In this document: positions 4,645 to 13,800 of the stretch, piece by piece
Numbering within the stretch: position 1 is the first letter of the stretch
Layout: every line of letters starts with the position of its first letter
Assembly: GCA_900552185.1 (NCBI GenBank)
Contig: URYT01000014.1
Location: 1 to 18,960, forward strand
DNA length: 18,960 bases
Source: an uncultured Collinsella sp.
GTDB lineage: Bacteria > Actinomycetota > Coriobacteriia > Coriobacteriales > Coriobacteriaceae
Direction of reading: 5' to 3'
Translations under genes and position numbers: made by a program
Notes under the pieces: generated by a model
Databases searched by the model: none
What the model was told of the DNA's origin: nothing
What the model saw: the letters and a program-made list of their open reading frames with translations, nothing else

Positions 4645-6655
4645 CATGACGCTGTTTATCGCATCGCTTGCCGTCTCGTGCATCGGTGCGCTCGCCTCGG
4701 TTCTGCTGATCAAGGCCGATAACGCCGCCAAGACCGCCGGCTGCCTGATCGGCGCCGTCGCGGCCGTGCTGTCGTTCATCGCGGGCCTCGAGGCCGTGCT
4801 TGGCGACGTTTCGTCCCTCAACACGGTCTTCTTTTTCCCGTTCGCCCGTCTCGAGCTCTTGCTCAACGGCCTTGCGGGCCTGATCGTGGTCCTCATCTCA
4901 ATCCTCGCCTTTGCGGGCTTCATCTACGGTCTGTCCTACTTCGATGAGTACCCGGGCAAGGTCGGGCGCGCCGGTTTCTTCATGAACACCTTCGTCGCCT
5001 CGATGATGCTCGTCATCACCGCCGACAACGTGTTCTGGTTCCTGGTCGCCTTTGAGCTCATGTCCCTTACGAGCTACTTCCTTGTCGTTATCGAGGAGAA
5101 CAAGAACTCCATTAGGGGCGGTTGGCTCTACTTCGTCATCGCGCACGTGGGCTTTGTCCTTATCATGGCGAGCTTCCTGCTCATGACCAACGGCGTGGGC
5201 GGTTCCTTCAGCTTCAGTGATTTCCGTACGCATGACTTTGGACCCGCCGTCTCCTCCGCGTGCTTCGTCCTCGCGTTCTTCGGATTCGGCGCAAAGGCCG
5301 GTATCATCCCGCTGCACTCCTGGCTGCCCCAGGCGCACCCCGAGGCGCCGTCCAACGTGTCAGCCCTCATGTCCGGCGGCATGATCAAGATCGGCATCCT
5401 GGGAATCCTCAAGGTCGGTCTCGACCTGCTCGCGGGTTCGGGCGTCCAGCTCTGGTGGGGCCTCATGGTCCTGGTCTTCGGATCCATCTCGTCGGTCCTG
5501 GGCGTCGTCTACGCCCTCCACGAGCACGACATTAAGCGCCTGCTGGCCTACCACTCCGTCGAGAACATTGGCATCATCTTGCTCGGTGTCGGCGCGTCCA
5601 TGACGGCGCACGCCCTGGGCAACGACGTCATCGCGACGATCGCGCTCATGGCCGCCCTCTACCACACGCTCAACCACGCCATGTTCAAGGGCGAGCTGTT
5701 CCTCGGCGCGGGCTCCCTGCTCTATGCCACGGGTACGCGCAACATGGAGAAGATGGGCGGCCTGTTCCGCCGTATGCCGGTCACGGCCGTCTGCTTCCTC
5801 ATCGGTGCCCTTGCCATCTCGGCTATCCCGCCGCTCAACGGCTTCGTTTCCGAGTGGTTCACCTACCAGTCCCTGTTCAACATCTCGACGCTCTCCGACC
5901 CGGTCGTCATGGTGTTCGCCGTCGCCTCCGCGGCCGCCCTCGCCATCACCGGTGCCCTGGCCGTCACGTGCTTCGTGAAGGCCTACGGCGTCTCGTTCGC
6001 GAGCAGCTCTCGTTCCCAGGAGGCCGCGAACGCCAAGGAGTCCCCGGCTCCGATGTTGTTCTCGCAGATGCTCCTCGCGGCCATCTGCGTGGTGCTGGGA
6101 ATCGGCTCTCCCGTCATCGCCCCGGTTCTGGGCGACGTCGCCCAGAGCGTGCTTGCCGGCTCTGCCGTCACAGCCACCTCGGGCGTGTCTCTGGTGAACG
6201 AGATTTCCGGTGCCGCCACCTCCACCCCCGCGATCGCCATCGCGCTCGTGGTCCTCACCGGCCTCGCGTTCGTGTTGAGGTCCTGCCTCGGCACCAAGGC
6301 CCCCGCTAAGAAGACCGACCCTTGGGCGTGCGGCTACGAGCCCAACGAGCACATGCCCGTCGTCGCCACGAGCTTCGCGTCAGACGTAGAGCTCTTCATG
6401 GGCCCGCTCTACACCCTGCGCGAGGTATGCACCAAGATCTGCTGGTCCATCGCGCACGTGTTCCAGAAGCTCACCGGTGTCGCCCAGGGCGTTGAGCCCC
6501 TGCCCGACCGCTTCCTGGTCGATGCACCGAGCGAGGGTGCCGATAAGCTGGCCGGCCTCGCCTCCAAGATCGAGGGCGGCAACTACTCCGTATACATCTG
6601 CTACATCGTCGCGGCGCTCGTGGTCTTCCTCGTGCTCGCCGTGGTCATGGTCTAG
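4637..6655 (+). CDS. hyfB: Hydrogenase-4 component B, NuoL-like antiporter subunit
   Basis: A 672-residue membrane protein, equal in length to E. coli HyfB, with many hydrophobic segments across the whole length. It carries the proton-antiporter signature of complex I large subunits: a conserved Glu in a helix (FELMSLTSYF, E140), Lys in GFGAKAGIIPLHSWLPQAHPEAPS (K220) and HDIKRLLAYHSVENIG. The soluble segment WACGYEPNEHMPVVATSF near residue 565 is typical of HycC/HyfB. It anchors the far end of the hydrogenase membrane arm and may move protons or sodium ions. The start overlaps hyfA by 8 bases, with GAAGGGAG (4621-4628) as ribosome-binding site. hycC of hydrogenase 3 is the alternative; the presence of hyfDEF favours hyfB. 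Confidence 0.9.
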   Translation: MDSMTLFIASLAVSCIGALASVLLIKADNAAKTAGCLIGAVAAVLSFIAGLEAVLGDVSSLNTVFFFPFARLELLLNGLAGLIVVLISILAFAGFIYGLSYFDEYPGKVGRAGFFMNTFVASMMLVITADNVFWFLVAFELMSLTSYFLVVIEENKNSIRGGWLYFVIAHVGFVLIMASFLLMTNGVGGSFSFSDFRTHDFGPAVSSACFVLAFFGFGAKAGIIPLHSWLPQAHPEAPSNVSALMSGGMIKIGILGILKVGLDLLAGSGVQLWWGLMVLVFGSISSVLGVVYALHEHDIKRLLAYHSVENIGIILLGVGASMTAHALGNDVIATIALMAALYHTLNHAMFKGELFLGAGSLLYATGTRNMEKMGGLFRRMPVTAVCFLIGALAISAIPPLNGFVSEWFTYQSLFNISTLSDPVVMVFAVASAAALAITGALAVTCFVKAYGVSFASSSRSQEAANAKESPAPMLFSQMLLAAICVVLGIGSPVIAPVLGDVAQSVLAGSAVTATSGVSLVNEISGAATSTPAIAIALVVLTGLAFVLRSCLGTKAPAKKTDPWACGYEPNEHMPVVATSFASDVELFMGPLYTLREVCTKICWSIAHVFQKLTGVAQGVEPLPDRFLVDAPSEGADKLAGLASKIEGGNYSVYICYIVAALVVFLVLAVVMV

Positions 6656-6672
6656 AGAGGGGAGAGGATATT

Positions 6673-7596
6673 ATGAACATCGTTCTTGCGATAGCGCAGG
6701 GCCTCGTGGTCATGCTGGTCGCGCCCTTCTTCTCCGGCCTCGCCCGTGTGATTCGCGCGAAGATGCACAATCGCCGCGGTCCGTCCATCCTTCAGGATTA
6801 CCGGGACCTCGCGAAGCTCATGGCGCGTCCCGAGTCCGTGAGTTCCGACTCGAGCTTCGTGCTGCGCATCATGCCGCCGCTGTTCCTCGCGGTGTCGTTC
6901 ATGCTCGCCATGGGCCTGCCCATGTTCACGCTCGAGAGCCCCATGCCCGTCTTTGGTGACGCCATCACCATCATGTACGCGCTCGCGCTGTCCCGCTTCT
7001 TCTTCGCGCTGTCCGGCGTGGATTCCTCCAACGCCTACGCGGGCTTCGGCGGTATCCGCGAGCTCCTCATGAGCGTGCTCATCGAGCCGTCCATGCTCAT
7101 CGCGCTGTTTACCGTCGCCATCGTGTGCGGCTCCACGGACATTGCGACCATGGGTCAGCACATCGTTACGGGCAACGTCTCGAGCGTCGTCGCCGTCATC
7201 CTCGCCGGCGTCGCCTTCGCGGCCGCCTGCTATATGGAGCTCGGCAAGCTTCCGTTCGATCAGGCCGAAGCCGAGCAGGAGCTCCAGGAGGGCCCGCTCG
7301 CCGAGCTCTCCGGCCCGTCCCTGGCCATGATGAAGCTCGCCATGGGCATGAAGCAGGTCGTGGTCGTCGCTTGGTTCACTTCCATCTTCATCCCCTGGGG
7401 AGAGCCCGCGACCATCGGCGTCACCGCTCTCGTGGGCGCCGTCGTCTTCCTTGTCAAGTGCCTGGTCGATTTCGTTGTCTGCGGCGTGCTCGAGAACTCC
7501 GTTTCCCGTTCGCGCTTCAAGGTGCTCGGTAACCAGACCTGGGCCGTCGTCGGCATCGCGGTCCTCGCGTTCGTCTTCGTCGTCGTAGGCGTGTAG
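6673..7596 (+). CDS. hyfC: Hydrogenase-4 component C, NuoH-like membrane subunit
   Basis: A 307-residue polytopic membrane protein (E. coli HyfC 315), the homologue of NuoH/HycD that joins the membrane arm to the soluble hydrogenase module. The first cytoplasmic loop has IRAKMHNRRGPSILQDY (from residue 27), the conserved interface loop of the family. A later loop has ELGKLPFDQAEAEQELQEGP, matching the acidic NuoH loop PFDxAEAExEL. Eight or so hydrophobic stretches are visible. It follows hyfB by 17 bases with a GGGGAGAGG ribosome-binding region. In complex I this subunit borders the quinone cavity; in formate hydrogenlyases no quinone is used, so it likely transmits conformational change. Confidence 0.9.
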   Translation: MNIVLAIAQGLVVMLVAPFFSGLARVIRAKMHNRRGPSILQDYRDLAKLMARPESVSSDSSFVLRIMPPLFLAVSFMLAMGLPMFTLESPMPVFGDAITIMYALALSRFFFALSGVDSSNAYAGFGGIRELLMSVLIEPSMLIALFTVAIVCGSTDIATMGQHIVTGNVSSVVAVILAGVAFAAACYMELGKLPFDQAEAEQELQEGPLAELSGPSLAMMKLAMGMKQVVVVAWFTSIFIPWGEPATIGVTALVGAVVFLVKCLVDFVVCGVLENSVSRSRFKVLGNQTWAVVGIAVLAFVFVVVGV

Positions 7597-7612
7597 GGAG
7601 AAGGGAGAAACT

Positions 7613-9070
7613 ATGTCAATCGAATCGAGCTTGTCCCTCTTTGCCATGGTGGCGATCGCCGTCCCCATGCTGGGCTCCCTGCTCATCGTCATGCTGCCGC
7701 GTCCCTACGCTAAATGGATCTGCGCCTTTGCCGGCGGCATCGCCACGGTCGCTTCCGTTGGCTTGGCCGCGACGTTTGCCGGAAACGGCATGAACGCGGT
7801 CGATGTAACCTGGGCGAGTATGGGCCAGACCTTGGTCATGGGCTTCATATTCGACCGGATGAGCACGCTGCTCGCACCCGCGTTCGTCGCTATCGGCCTG
7901 CTCGTCGTCATCTATTCGTTCCCGTACATGAGCGATAAGAACAAGGAGCATCCCGACGCGCCCCGTCGCCGCTTCTACGTGTATTTCTCCACGTTCATCG
8001 GCGCCATGGCCGGTCTCGCCTACAGCTCCACCATCGTCGGCCAGCTCGTTTTCTTCGAGATCACCGGCGTGTGCTCCTGGGGCCTCATCAGCTACTACAT
8101 GACGCCCACGGCCAAGAAGGCCGGTATGAAGGCGCTCATCATCACCCATATCGGCGCTCTGGGACTCTACATCGGCGCGGCCTTCCTGTTCGCCGGAACC
8201 GGCACGTTCGCGCTGAGCGCGATCTCCCAGCTCGATTCCGGTATGAAGACCGTCGTGCTGCTGCTCATCCTGTTCGCCGCTTGGGCCAAGTCCGCCCAGT
8301 TCCCGCTCTACATGTGGCTGCCCTCCGCAATGGAGGCCCCCACGCCCGTTTCCGCCTACCTCCATGGCGCGTCCATGGTGAAGGTCGGCGTGTGCGTGTT
8401 CGCCCGCGCTCTTGCGAGTGCCGGCGATATCCCCGAGATCGTCGGTTGGGTCGCCATCATCGACGCCGTCGTGACCATGCTCTTCGGCTTCCTCATGTAC
8501 CTGCCCCAGAAGGATATGAAGCGCCTGCTCGCCTTCTCGACGATCGCGCAGCTCGCCTACGTGTTCTTCGGCCTGGGCCTCTCCGTGTTCGGAAGCCAGA
8601 TGGCGTTCAACGGCGCCGTCGAGCACATCTTCAACCACGCGTTCACCAAGACCCTGTTCTTCCTCATCGCCGGCTCCCTCAGCTTCACGCTGGGAACCCG
8701 TATGTTGCCCAAGATCCAGGGCCTCATGAAGAAGTACCCGGTCACGGGCGTGGGCTTCGCGGTCGCCGCGACCGCTATCGCCGGCGTGCCCCCCATGAGC
8801 ACGTTCTTCTCCAAGTTCCAGATTATTTCCGGTGGCTTCGCGGTTGGTGCTTCCAACACGGTCATCTTCGTCCTCGTGTGCGTCATGGTCGTCGAGACCG
8901 TCGCCACCTTCGCATGGTTCCTGCGTTGGATGGGTAAGGTCCTGCCCGGTGAGCCGAGCGAGACCGTGGCCGCCGGCCAGCCCCTTCCGCGCGCCATGGC
9001 GTTCGTGTTCGTCGTCCTCATGATCATGGTCGTCGTCGCCGGTCCTCTGTCCTCTAGTTGGATGGGTTAG
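7613..9070 (+). CDS. hyfD: Hydrogenase-4 component D, NuoL/M/N-like antiporter subunit
   Basis: A 485-residue membrane protein (E. coli HyfD 479) with the antiporter-like core. FFEITGVCSWGLISYY carries the conserved membrane Glu (E149), AWAKSAQFPLYMWLPSAMEAPTPVSAYLH carries the channel Lys (K226), and KDMKRLLAFSTIAQLAYVFFGL and HIFNHAFTKTLFFLIAG follow. Such subunits distinguish hydrogenase 4 from hydrogenase 3, which has only one antiporter-like protein. It starts 16 bases after hyfC with GGGAGAAGGGAG as the ribosome-binding region. Its stop codon TAG is part of the AGGAGG sequence serving hyfE. Ion translocation is inferred from the family. Confidence 0.9.
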   Translation: MSIESSLSLFAMVAIAVPMLGSLLIVMLPRPYAKWICAFAGGIATVASVGLAATFAGNGMNAVDVTWASMGQTLVMGFIFDRMSTLLAPAFVAIGLLVVIYSFPYMSDKNKEHPDAPRRRFYVYFSTFIGAMAGLAYSSTIVGQLVFFEITGVCSWGLISYYMTPTAKKAGMKALIITHIGALGLYIGAAFLFAGTGTFALSAISQLDSGMKTVVLLLILFAAWAKSAQFPLYMWLPSAMEAPTPVSAYLHGASMVKVGVCVFARALASAGDIPEIVGWVAIIDAVVTMLFGFLMYLPQKDMKRLLAFSTIAQLAYVFFGLGLSVFGSQMAFNGAVEHIFNHAFTKTLFFLIAGSLSFTLGTRMLPKIQGLMKKYPVTGVGFAVAATAIAGVPPMSTFFSKFQIISGGFAVGASNTVIFVLVCVMVVETVATFAWFLRWMGKVLPGEPSETVAAGQPLPRAMAFVFVVLMIMVVVAGPLSSSWMG

Positions 9071-9080
9071 GAGGTAGGAC

Positions 9081-9734
9081 ATGGGTTATTCGTTAGTCAA
9101 TATCCTGGGCGGTCTTCTGATCGTGACCTCCACCATGGTGGTCGTCTCGAAGACCATCCCGTCCGCCATTAAGTGGTACGCGATCCAGTCGGTTGTCCTG
9201 GTGGGCGTGCTGCTCACCCTGGGCCTCACCACCGGTGCCGCCGAGCTTCTCATGTGGGCCGCGTCGGCCTTCGTCACCAAGGTGATCCTCGTTCCGTTCA
9301 TTCTCAACCGTGCCTACAAAAAGATGGGTTCGCCTGCCGATAGCACGCTGACCTCCTCCATCAAGCCGGCCTGGACCATCATCCTCACCGGTCTGGAGGT
9401 GGCCATCTGCTTCGCGGTGGTCACGCGCCTGAGCCTGCCCACCGCTGAGGTGGCTACTCCGGCCCTCGCCATTAGCTTCGCGCACTTCTTCGTCGGCCTC
9501 ACGTGCATCATCTCCCAGCGCAACATCCTCAAGCAAATCTTCGGGTACTGCCTTATGGAGAACGGTAGCCACGTGACGCTCGCCCTGCTCGCGCCCACGG
9601 CCCCCGAGATCATCGAGATCGGCATCGCCACCGACGCCATTTTCGCCGTCATCATCATGTCCGCCGTCGTCGTGAGGATCTGGAACGACACCAAGTCGCT
9701 CGACTCCCACGACCTGACCGAATTGAAGGGGTAG
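9081..9734 (+). CDS. hyfE: Hydrogenase-4 component E, NuoK-like subunit
   Basis: A 217-residue membrane protein (E. coli HyfE 216) with about six hydrophobic segments. Its C-terminal half resembles NuoK/MrpC small subunits, including the polar helix FGYCLMENGSHVTLALLAP with an in-membrane Glu. The N-terminal half gives the extra helices specific to HyfE. It is placed between the two antiporter-like genes hyfD and hyfF, as in E. coli, and would pack between them in the membrane arm. AGGAGG (9069-9074) is 6 bases before the ATG. The gap to hyfF is 3 bases. Confidence 0.88.
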   Translation: MGYSLVNILGGLLIVTSTMVVVSKTIPSAIKWYAIQSVVLVGVLLTLGLTTGAAELLMWAASAFVTKVILVPFILNRAYKKMGSPADSTLTSSIKPAWTIILTGLEVAICFAVVTRLSLPTAEVATPALAISFAHFFVGLTCIISQRNILKQIFGYCLMENGSHVTLALLAPTAPEIIEIGIATDAIFAVIIMSAVVVRIWNDTKSLDSHDLTELKG

Positions 9735-9737
9735 GCC

Positions 9738-11303
9738 ATGGATGTTTCAATGCTGACGGTCGCCCTGCTCGCTTGTCCCCTCGTGTTCTCCCTGATTATG
9801 GCTGCGCTCCCCAAGACGACGTCCTACAGCGTCTTTGCGGGGCTCAACACCATCTCCGTCGCGGCGACCCTCGTCCTTTCGGTCGTCACCGCGGGAACCA
9901 TGCTCTCGAGCGGGCAGAATATCGACGCTTTGGGCCTGTGGCTCCATCTCGATTCGCTCTCGTCGATCTTCGTCCTTCTGGTAGGCATCATCGGGTTCAT
10001 CACCGGCGTGTACTCCATCTCCTATATCAAGATCGATATCGAGGAGAAGACCATGCCGGCCGAGCGCACCAAGCAGTACTACGCGCTGTTTAGCCTGTTC
10101 GTTTTCACGATGCTGCTCGCCTGCCTGTCCAACAACATCATCCTCACCTGGGCGGCGGTCGAGGCCACCACGTTGTCGACCGTGTTCCTCGTGGGCATCT
10201 ACAAGAACAAGCAGGCGCTCGAGGCGTCTTGGAAGTACGCGATGGTCTGCACCGCCGGCGTGGCCTTCGGCCTGTTCGGCACGCTGCTCATCTACGCGAA
10301 CGCCGCCGATATCATGCCCAACGCGCATGAGGCAGCCTTCCTCACCTCCATCATGCCCTACGCCGACCAGTTCGACCCGATGCTCGTGCGCCTCGCGTTC
10401 GCGTTCATCGTCATCGGCTTCGGCACCAAGGCGGGCCTGTTCCCCATGCACACTTGGCTGCCCGACGCGCACTCCCAGGCTCCGAGCCCGGTCTCCGCGC
10501 TGCTCTCGGGCGTGCTGCTCAAGTGCGCCATGCTGGTGATCATCCGCTTCTACTCCCTGTCCATCATCACGGTGGGCGACACCTATCCGCGTACGCTCCT
10601 GCTCATCCTGGGCACGCTGTCCATCCTGGTGGCCGCCCTGTGCATCTTTAAGCAGGACGATATCAAGCGCCGCTTCGCGTACTCCTCCGTCGACAACGTC
10701 GGCGTGGTCGCGCTGTGCCTGGGTATCGGTGGTCCGCTCGGTATCGCCGCCTGCCTGCTGCACTGCATCTTCCACGGTTTCACGAAGGCGCTCGCCTTCT
10801 GCATGGCCGGTAACATCCAGCACATCTACCACACCCGCGACCTGAACAAGATCAAGGGCGTCGTCGAGATCGCTCCCGTCACGGCAGCGCTCACCATCAT
10901 CGCCCTGCTCGCGCTCGCCGCCTTCCCGCCGTTCGCCCTGTTCATCTCCGAGTTCCTCACCTTCGTGGCCGGCGTCCAGTCCGGTCCCATCTGGGTGGTC
11001 GTGCTCGTGGCCATTGGCCTCACCGGCGTGTACTTTGCCCTTACCGGCATCGCGCTCAAGTCCATCTTCGGCAAGGCGCCCGAGGGCATGAAGCGCCACG
11101 AGGTGCCCGCCCTCATGATCATCCCCGAGATCGCCCTCGCGATCGTGGTCATGTGGTTCGGTATCGCCACCCCGGTCGCCATCACGAGCGGCGTCGAGGA
11201 TGCAACGTCCGTCGTTTTGAACCAGAGCGTCGAAGAGCTCCACGAGGCTCCTCTCTACCGCATGGTGTTCAGTTCCCAGACCAAGACAAGCGAGGTGAAT
11301 TAG
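9738..11303 (+). CDS. hyfF: Hydrogenase-4 component F, NuoM/N-like antiporter subunit
   Basis: A 521-residue membrane protein (E. coli HyfF 526). The antiporter core shows WAAVEATTLSTVFLVGIYKNK with the conserved Glu (E142), GFGTKAGLFPMHTWLPDAHSQAPSPVSALLSG with Lys (K231), DDIKRRFAYSSVDNVGVV and LLHCIFHGFTKALAFCMAGNI. It is the third large antiporter-like subunit of this locus after HyfB and HyfD. AAGGGG (9726-9731) lies 6 bases before the start. The C-terminus ends with a short soluble tail (about 30 residues). Family and position agree fully with hyfF; pumping is inferred. Confidence 0.9.
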   Translation: MDVSMLTVALLACPLVFSLIMAALPKTTSYSVFAGLNTISVAATLVLSVVTAGTMLSSGQNIDALGLWLHLDSLSSIFVLLVGIIGFITGVYSISYIKIDIEEKTMPAERTKQYYALFSLFVFTMLLACLSNNIILTWAAVEATTLSTVFLVGIYKNKQALEASWKYAMVCTAGVAFGLFGTLLIYANAADIMPNAHEAAFLTSIMPYADQFDPMLVRLAFAFIVIGFGTKAGLFPMHTWLPDAHSQAPSPVSALLSGVLLKCAMLVIIRFYSLSIITVGDTYPRTLLLILGTLSILVAALCIFKQDDIKRRFAYSSVDNVGVVALCLGIGGPLGIAACLLHCIFHGFTKALAFCMAGNIQHIYHTRDLNKIKGVVEIAPVTAALTIIALLALAAFPPFALFISEFLTFVAGVQSGPIWVVVLVAIGLTGVYFALTGIALKSIFGKAPEGMKRHEVPALMIIPEIALAIVVMWFGIATPVAITSGVEDATSVVLNQSVEELHEAPLYRMVFSSQTKTSEVN

Positions 11304-11307
11304 CACC

Positions 11308-13080
11308 ATGGCAGAACCTGAAAAGAAGGACTACGCTCGTCGTTGCGAAAGCCACGTCGAGGCCCTGCGCGCCGCAGTGCCGGGCGCTATCGAGAAGGTT
11401 GAGTGGCAGTGCGAGGACCAGCTGACGATCACCGTCAAGCAGGACAAGCTGCCCGAGGCCGTCCACTACCTGTACTACGAGCGCTACGGCTGGATTCCCG
11501 TGATCATCGGCAACGATGAGCGCAGCCTGTGCGGCCGTTACGCCGTGTACTACGTCATCTCCATGGAGGGGGAGGATCCCGGCTGGGTGACCGTCCGCAC
11601 CGAGGTCGATCCCGCCAAGATGACGTTCCCGTCCGTGACGCCGTTCGTCCCCGCCTGCGTGTGGGGCGAGCGCGAGCTGCGCGATATGTTCGGCCTGATC
11701 CCCGAGGGTCTGCCCGATCGTCGCCGCCTGGTGCTGCCCGATGACTGGCCCAGCGGCCTGTACCCGCTGCGCAAGGACTCCATGGACTACCGCTTCCGTC
11801 CCGCTCCCGCGAGCGACATGGAAAACTACGAGTTCTTGGCCGACACCAAGGGCAAGGAGACCACGCTCGTCCCCATGGGCCCGCTGCACATTACCTCCGA
11901 CGAGCCCGGCCACTTCCGCCTGTTCGTCGAGGGCGAGACGATCGTCGACGCCGACTACCGTCTGTTCTATGTGCACCGCGGCATGGAGAAGGTCGCCGAG
12001 ACGCGCCTGAACTATGACGCTGTGACGTTCCTCGCCGACCGCATCTGCGGCATCTGCGGCTGCGCCCACTCGGTGGCCTATGCCGAGGCCGTCGAGCGCG
12101 CCCAGGGCATTCATGTCCCGCCGCGCGCCCAGTACATCCGTGCCATCATGCTCGAGGTCGAGCGTCTGCACTCGCATCTGCTCAACATTGGCCTGGCGTC
12201 GCACTACACGGGCTTCGACTCCGGCTTCCAGCAGTTCTTCCGCGTCCGCGAGAAGTCCATGGACCTGGCCGAGAAGCTCTCCGGTCACCGCAAGACCTAC
12301 GGCCTCAACGTGATCGGCGGCGTGCGTCGCGACATTTTGGCCGAGCAGAAGCTCTCCACGCTCACGACCATCCACCAGCTGCGCTCCGAGGTTCAGGAAC
12401 TCGTCGACGTCTTGCTCTCCACGCCCAACTTTATTGAGCGTACGAGCGGTATCGGCATCTTGGACCGCAAGATCGCACGCGACTTCTCGCCGGTCGGCCC
12501 GCTCATGCGTGGCTCGGGCTATGCCCGCGACGTGCGCTTTGACCATCCCTTCGACGGCTACGCCGATCCGGATGTCCAGAAGATGCATGCTGCCACGGCC
12601 GACACCTGCGATGCCTTCGGCCGTACCGCCGTTCGCATTCAGGAGGTCTACGATTCGATCGACATGATCGAGACCATGCTCGAGAACTGCCCATCGGGCC
12701 CCATCCTCACCACGGATTGGGAGTACACCCCGCACAAGTACGCCATCGGCGCCACCGAGGCGCCGCGCGGCGAGGACGTGCACTGGGCCATGCTCGGCAA
12801 TAACCAGAAGTGCTACCGCTGGCGCGCCAAGGCCGCCACGTACAGCAACTGGCCGGTCCTGCGCTACATGTTCCGCGGCAACACCGTGGGCGACGCGGCG
12901 CTGATCGTCGGCTCGCTCGACCCGTGCTACTCCTGCACCGACCGCGTGACGGTGACCGATGTCGCCGCCAAGCGCGACCACGTGCTTGACAAGGAGCAGT
13001 TCGAGAACGTCTGGCGCGACAAGTCGCCGCTTGCGGGCGAGGGCACCATGGCCGCTCCGCTCGATGAGGAGGCGCTCTAA
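11308..13080 (+). CDS. hyfG: NiFe hydrogenase large subunit (HyfG/HycE), precursor
   Basis: A 590-residue catalytic subunit that reduces protons to H2 (E. coli HyfG 571). The first about 190 residues form a NuoC-like domain (VWGERELRDMFGLIPEGLPDRRRL), fused to a NuoD-like hydrogenase domain. NiFe ligands are in DRICGICGCAH (C247, C250) and DPCYSCTDR (C540, C543). The sequence continues 44 residues past R546, starting VTVTDV. E. coli HycE is cut after the equivalent Arg by HycI, so this tail is probably removed after nickel insertion, and hycI lies downstream in the same locus. It is a soluble cytoplasmic protein on the membrane arm. It starts 4 bases after hyfF, with GAGGTG (11292-11297) upstream. 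Group 4a [NiFe] hydrogenase is the best class. Confidence 0.93.
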   Translation: MAEPEKKDYARRCESHVEALRAAVPGAIEKVEWQCEDQLTITVKQDKLPEAVHYLYYERYGWIPVIIGNDERSLCGRYAVYYVISMEGEDPGWVTVRTEVDPAKMTFPSVTPFVPACVWGERELRDMFGLIPEGLPDRRRLVLPDDWPSGLYPLRKDSMDYRFRPAPASDMENYEFLADTKGKETTLVPMGPLHITSDEPGHFRLFVEGETIVDADYRLFYVHRGMEKVAETRLNYDAVTFLADRICGICGCAHSVAYAEAVERAQGIHVPPRAQYIRAIMLEVERLHSHLLNIGLASHYTGFDSGFQQFFRVREKSMDLAEKLSGHRKTYGLNVIGGVRRDILAEQKLSTLTTIHQLRSEVQELVDVLLSTPNFIERTSGIGILDRKIARDFSPVGPLMRGSGYARDVRFDHPFDGYADPDVQKMHAATADTCDAFGRTAVRIQEVYDSIDMIETMLENCPSGPILTTDWEYTPHKYAIGATEAPRGEDVHWAMLGNNQKCYRWRAKAATYSNWPVLRYMFRGNTVGDAALIVGSLDPCYSCTDRVTVTDVAAKRDHVLDKEQFENVWRDKSPLAGEGTMAAPLDEEAL

Positions 13081-13081
13081 T

Positions 13082-13798
13082 ATGCTGAAGCTTTGGAAGG
13101 TTAACGCCAAGGCCGGCGACGCGACGGTCAAGTACCCGTTTGCGCCGTTCCCCACCAACAAGGACATGCGCGGCAAGCCCGAGCACAATGCCGAGCTCTG
13201 CATCGCCTGCGGTGCCTGCGGCGTGGCGTGCCCGGCCGATGCCATTCGCATGGACACCGACCTTGCGGCCGATACCATCACCTGGTCGATCGACTACGGT
13301 CGCTGCATCTTTTGCGGCCGTTGCGAGGAAGCCTGCCCCATGGAGGCCATCAAGCTCGCCGAGGAGTTTGAGTTGGCCGTCATGAGCAAGGACGACCTCA
13401 CCAGCAAGAGCGTCTACACGCTCGAGCACTGCTCGCGCTGCGGCAAGCCGTTTGCCCCGCACAAGGAGATCGACTACGCCAAGCGCCTGCTGCAAAAGGC
13501 CGGCGGCATGGAGGCCGAGCAGGCCGCCCGTACCGTCGGTATGTGCCAGGAGTGCAAGCGCGAGCTCGACGCCCTGCGCGCCGCCTCGGCCGTAAAGACC
13601 GGCAACGCTGCCGGCATGGCTGCCAACGAGACGCTTGCGTCCGGCGAGCCCCAGGGCCCCGGCATGGAGTATCTGGGCGGCCACGGCGTGAACCCGGAGT
13701 ATATCGACCGCGAGCTCAACCCCGATGCGCCCGAGATTCCCGCCGGTCCGGCGCCGGTCGAGGGCATCATCATGGATTTTGAAACGAAGGAGGAGTAA
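13082..13798 (+). CDS. hyfH: Hydrogenase-4 component H, 2x4Fe-4S protein
   Basis: A 238-residue NuoI-like protein that links the ferredoxins to the small subunit. It starts MLKLWKVNAKAGDATVKYPFAP, as in HyfH/HycF. Two 4Fe-4S motifs are C40-C43-C46-C50 and C75-C78-C81-C85. Two further Cys pairs, CSRC (C117, C120) and CQEC (C155, C158), are also present in E. coli HyfH and may bind metal. About 55 residues beyond the usual end (E. coli HyfH 181 aa) form a Gly/Pro-rich tail of unknown role. ATG 13082 is chosen over upstream in-frame starts because it directly follows the hyfG stop, is preceded by AGGAGG (13067-13072) and gives the family N-terminus. Confidence 0.9.
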   Translation: MLKLWKVNAKAGDATVKYPFAPFPTNKDMRGKPEHNAELCIACGACGVACPADAIRMDTDLAADTITWSIDYGRCIFCGRCEEACPMEAIKLAEEFELAVMSKDDLTSKSVYTLEHCSRCGKPFAPHKEIDYAKRLLQKAGGMEAEQAARTVGMCQECKRELDALRAASAVKTGNAAGMAANETLASGEPQGPGMEYLGGHGVNPEYIDRELNPDAPEIPAGPAPVEGIIMDFETKEE

Positions 13799-13800
13799 CC

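Noticed and set aside
7616..9082. Long antisense open frame (488 codons) opposite hyfD
   Set aside because: Its protein is dominated by Asp, Glu, His, Gly and Arg in patterns expected from the reverse of hydrophobic GC-rich codons. The plus strand has a clear family match.
9747..11309. Long antisense open frame (520 codons) opposite hyfF
   Set aside because: Low-complexity charged composition with no domain; shadow of hyfF.
11269..13281. Long antisense open frame (670 codons) across hyfG
   Set aside because: It spans parts of three well-supported plus-strand genes and has no recognisable motif.
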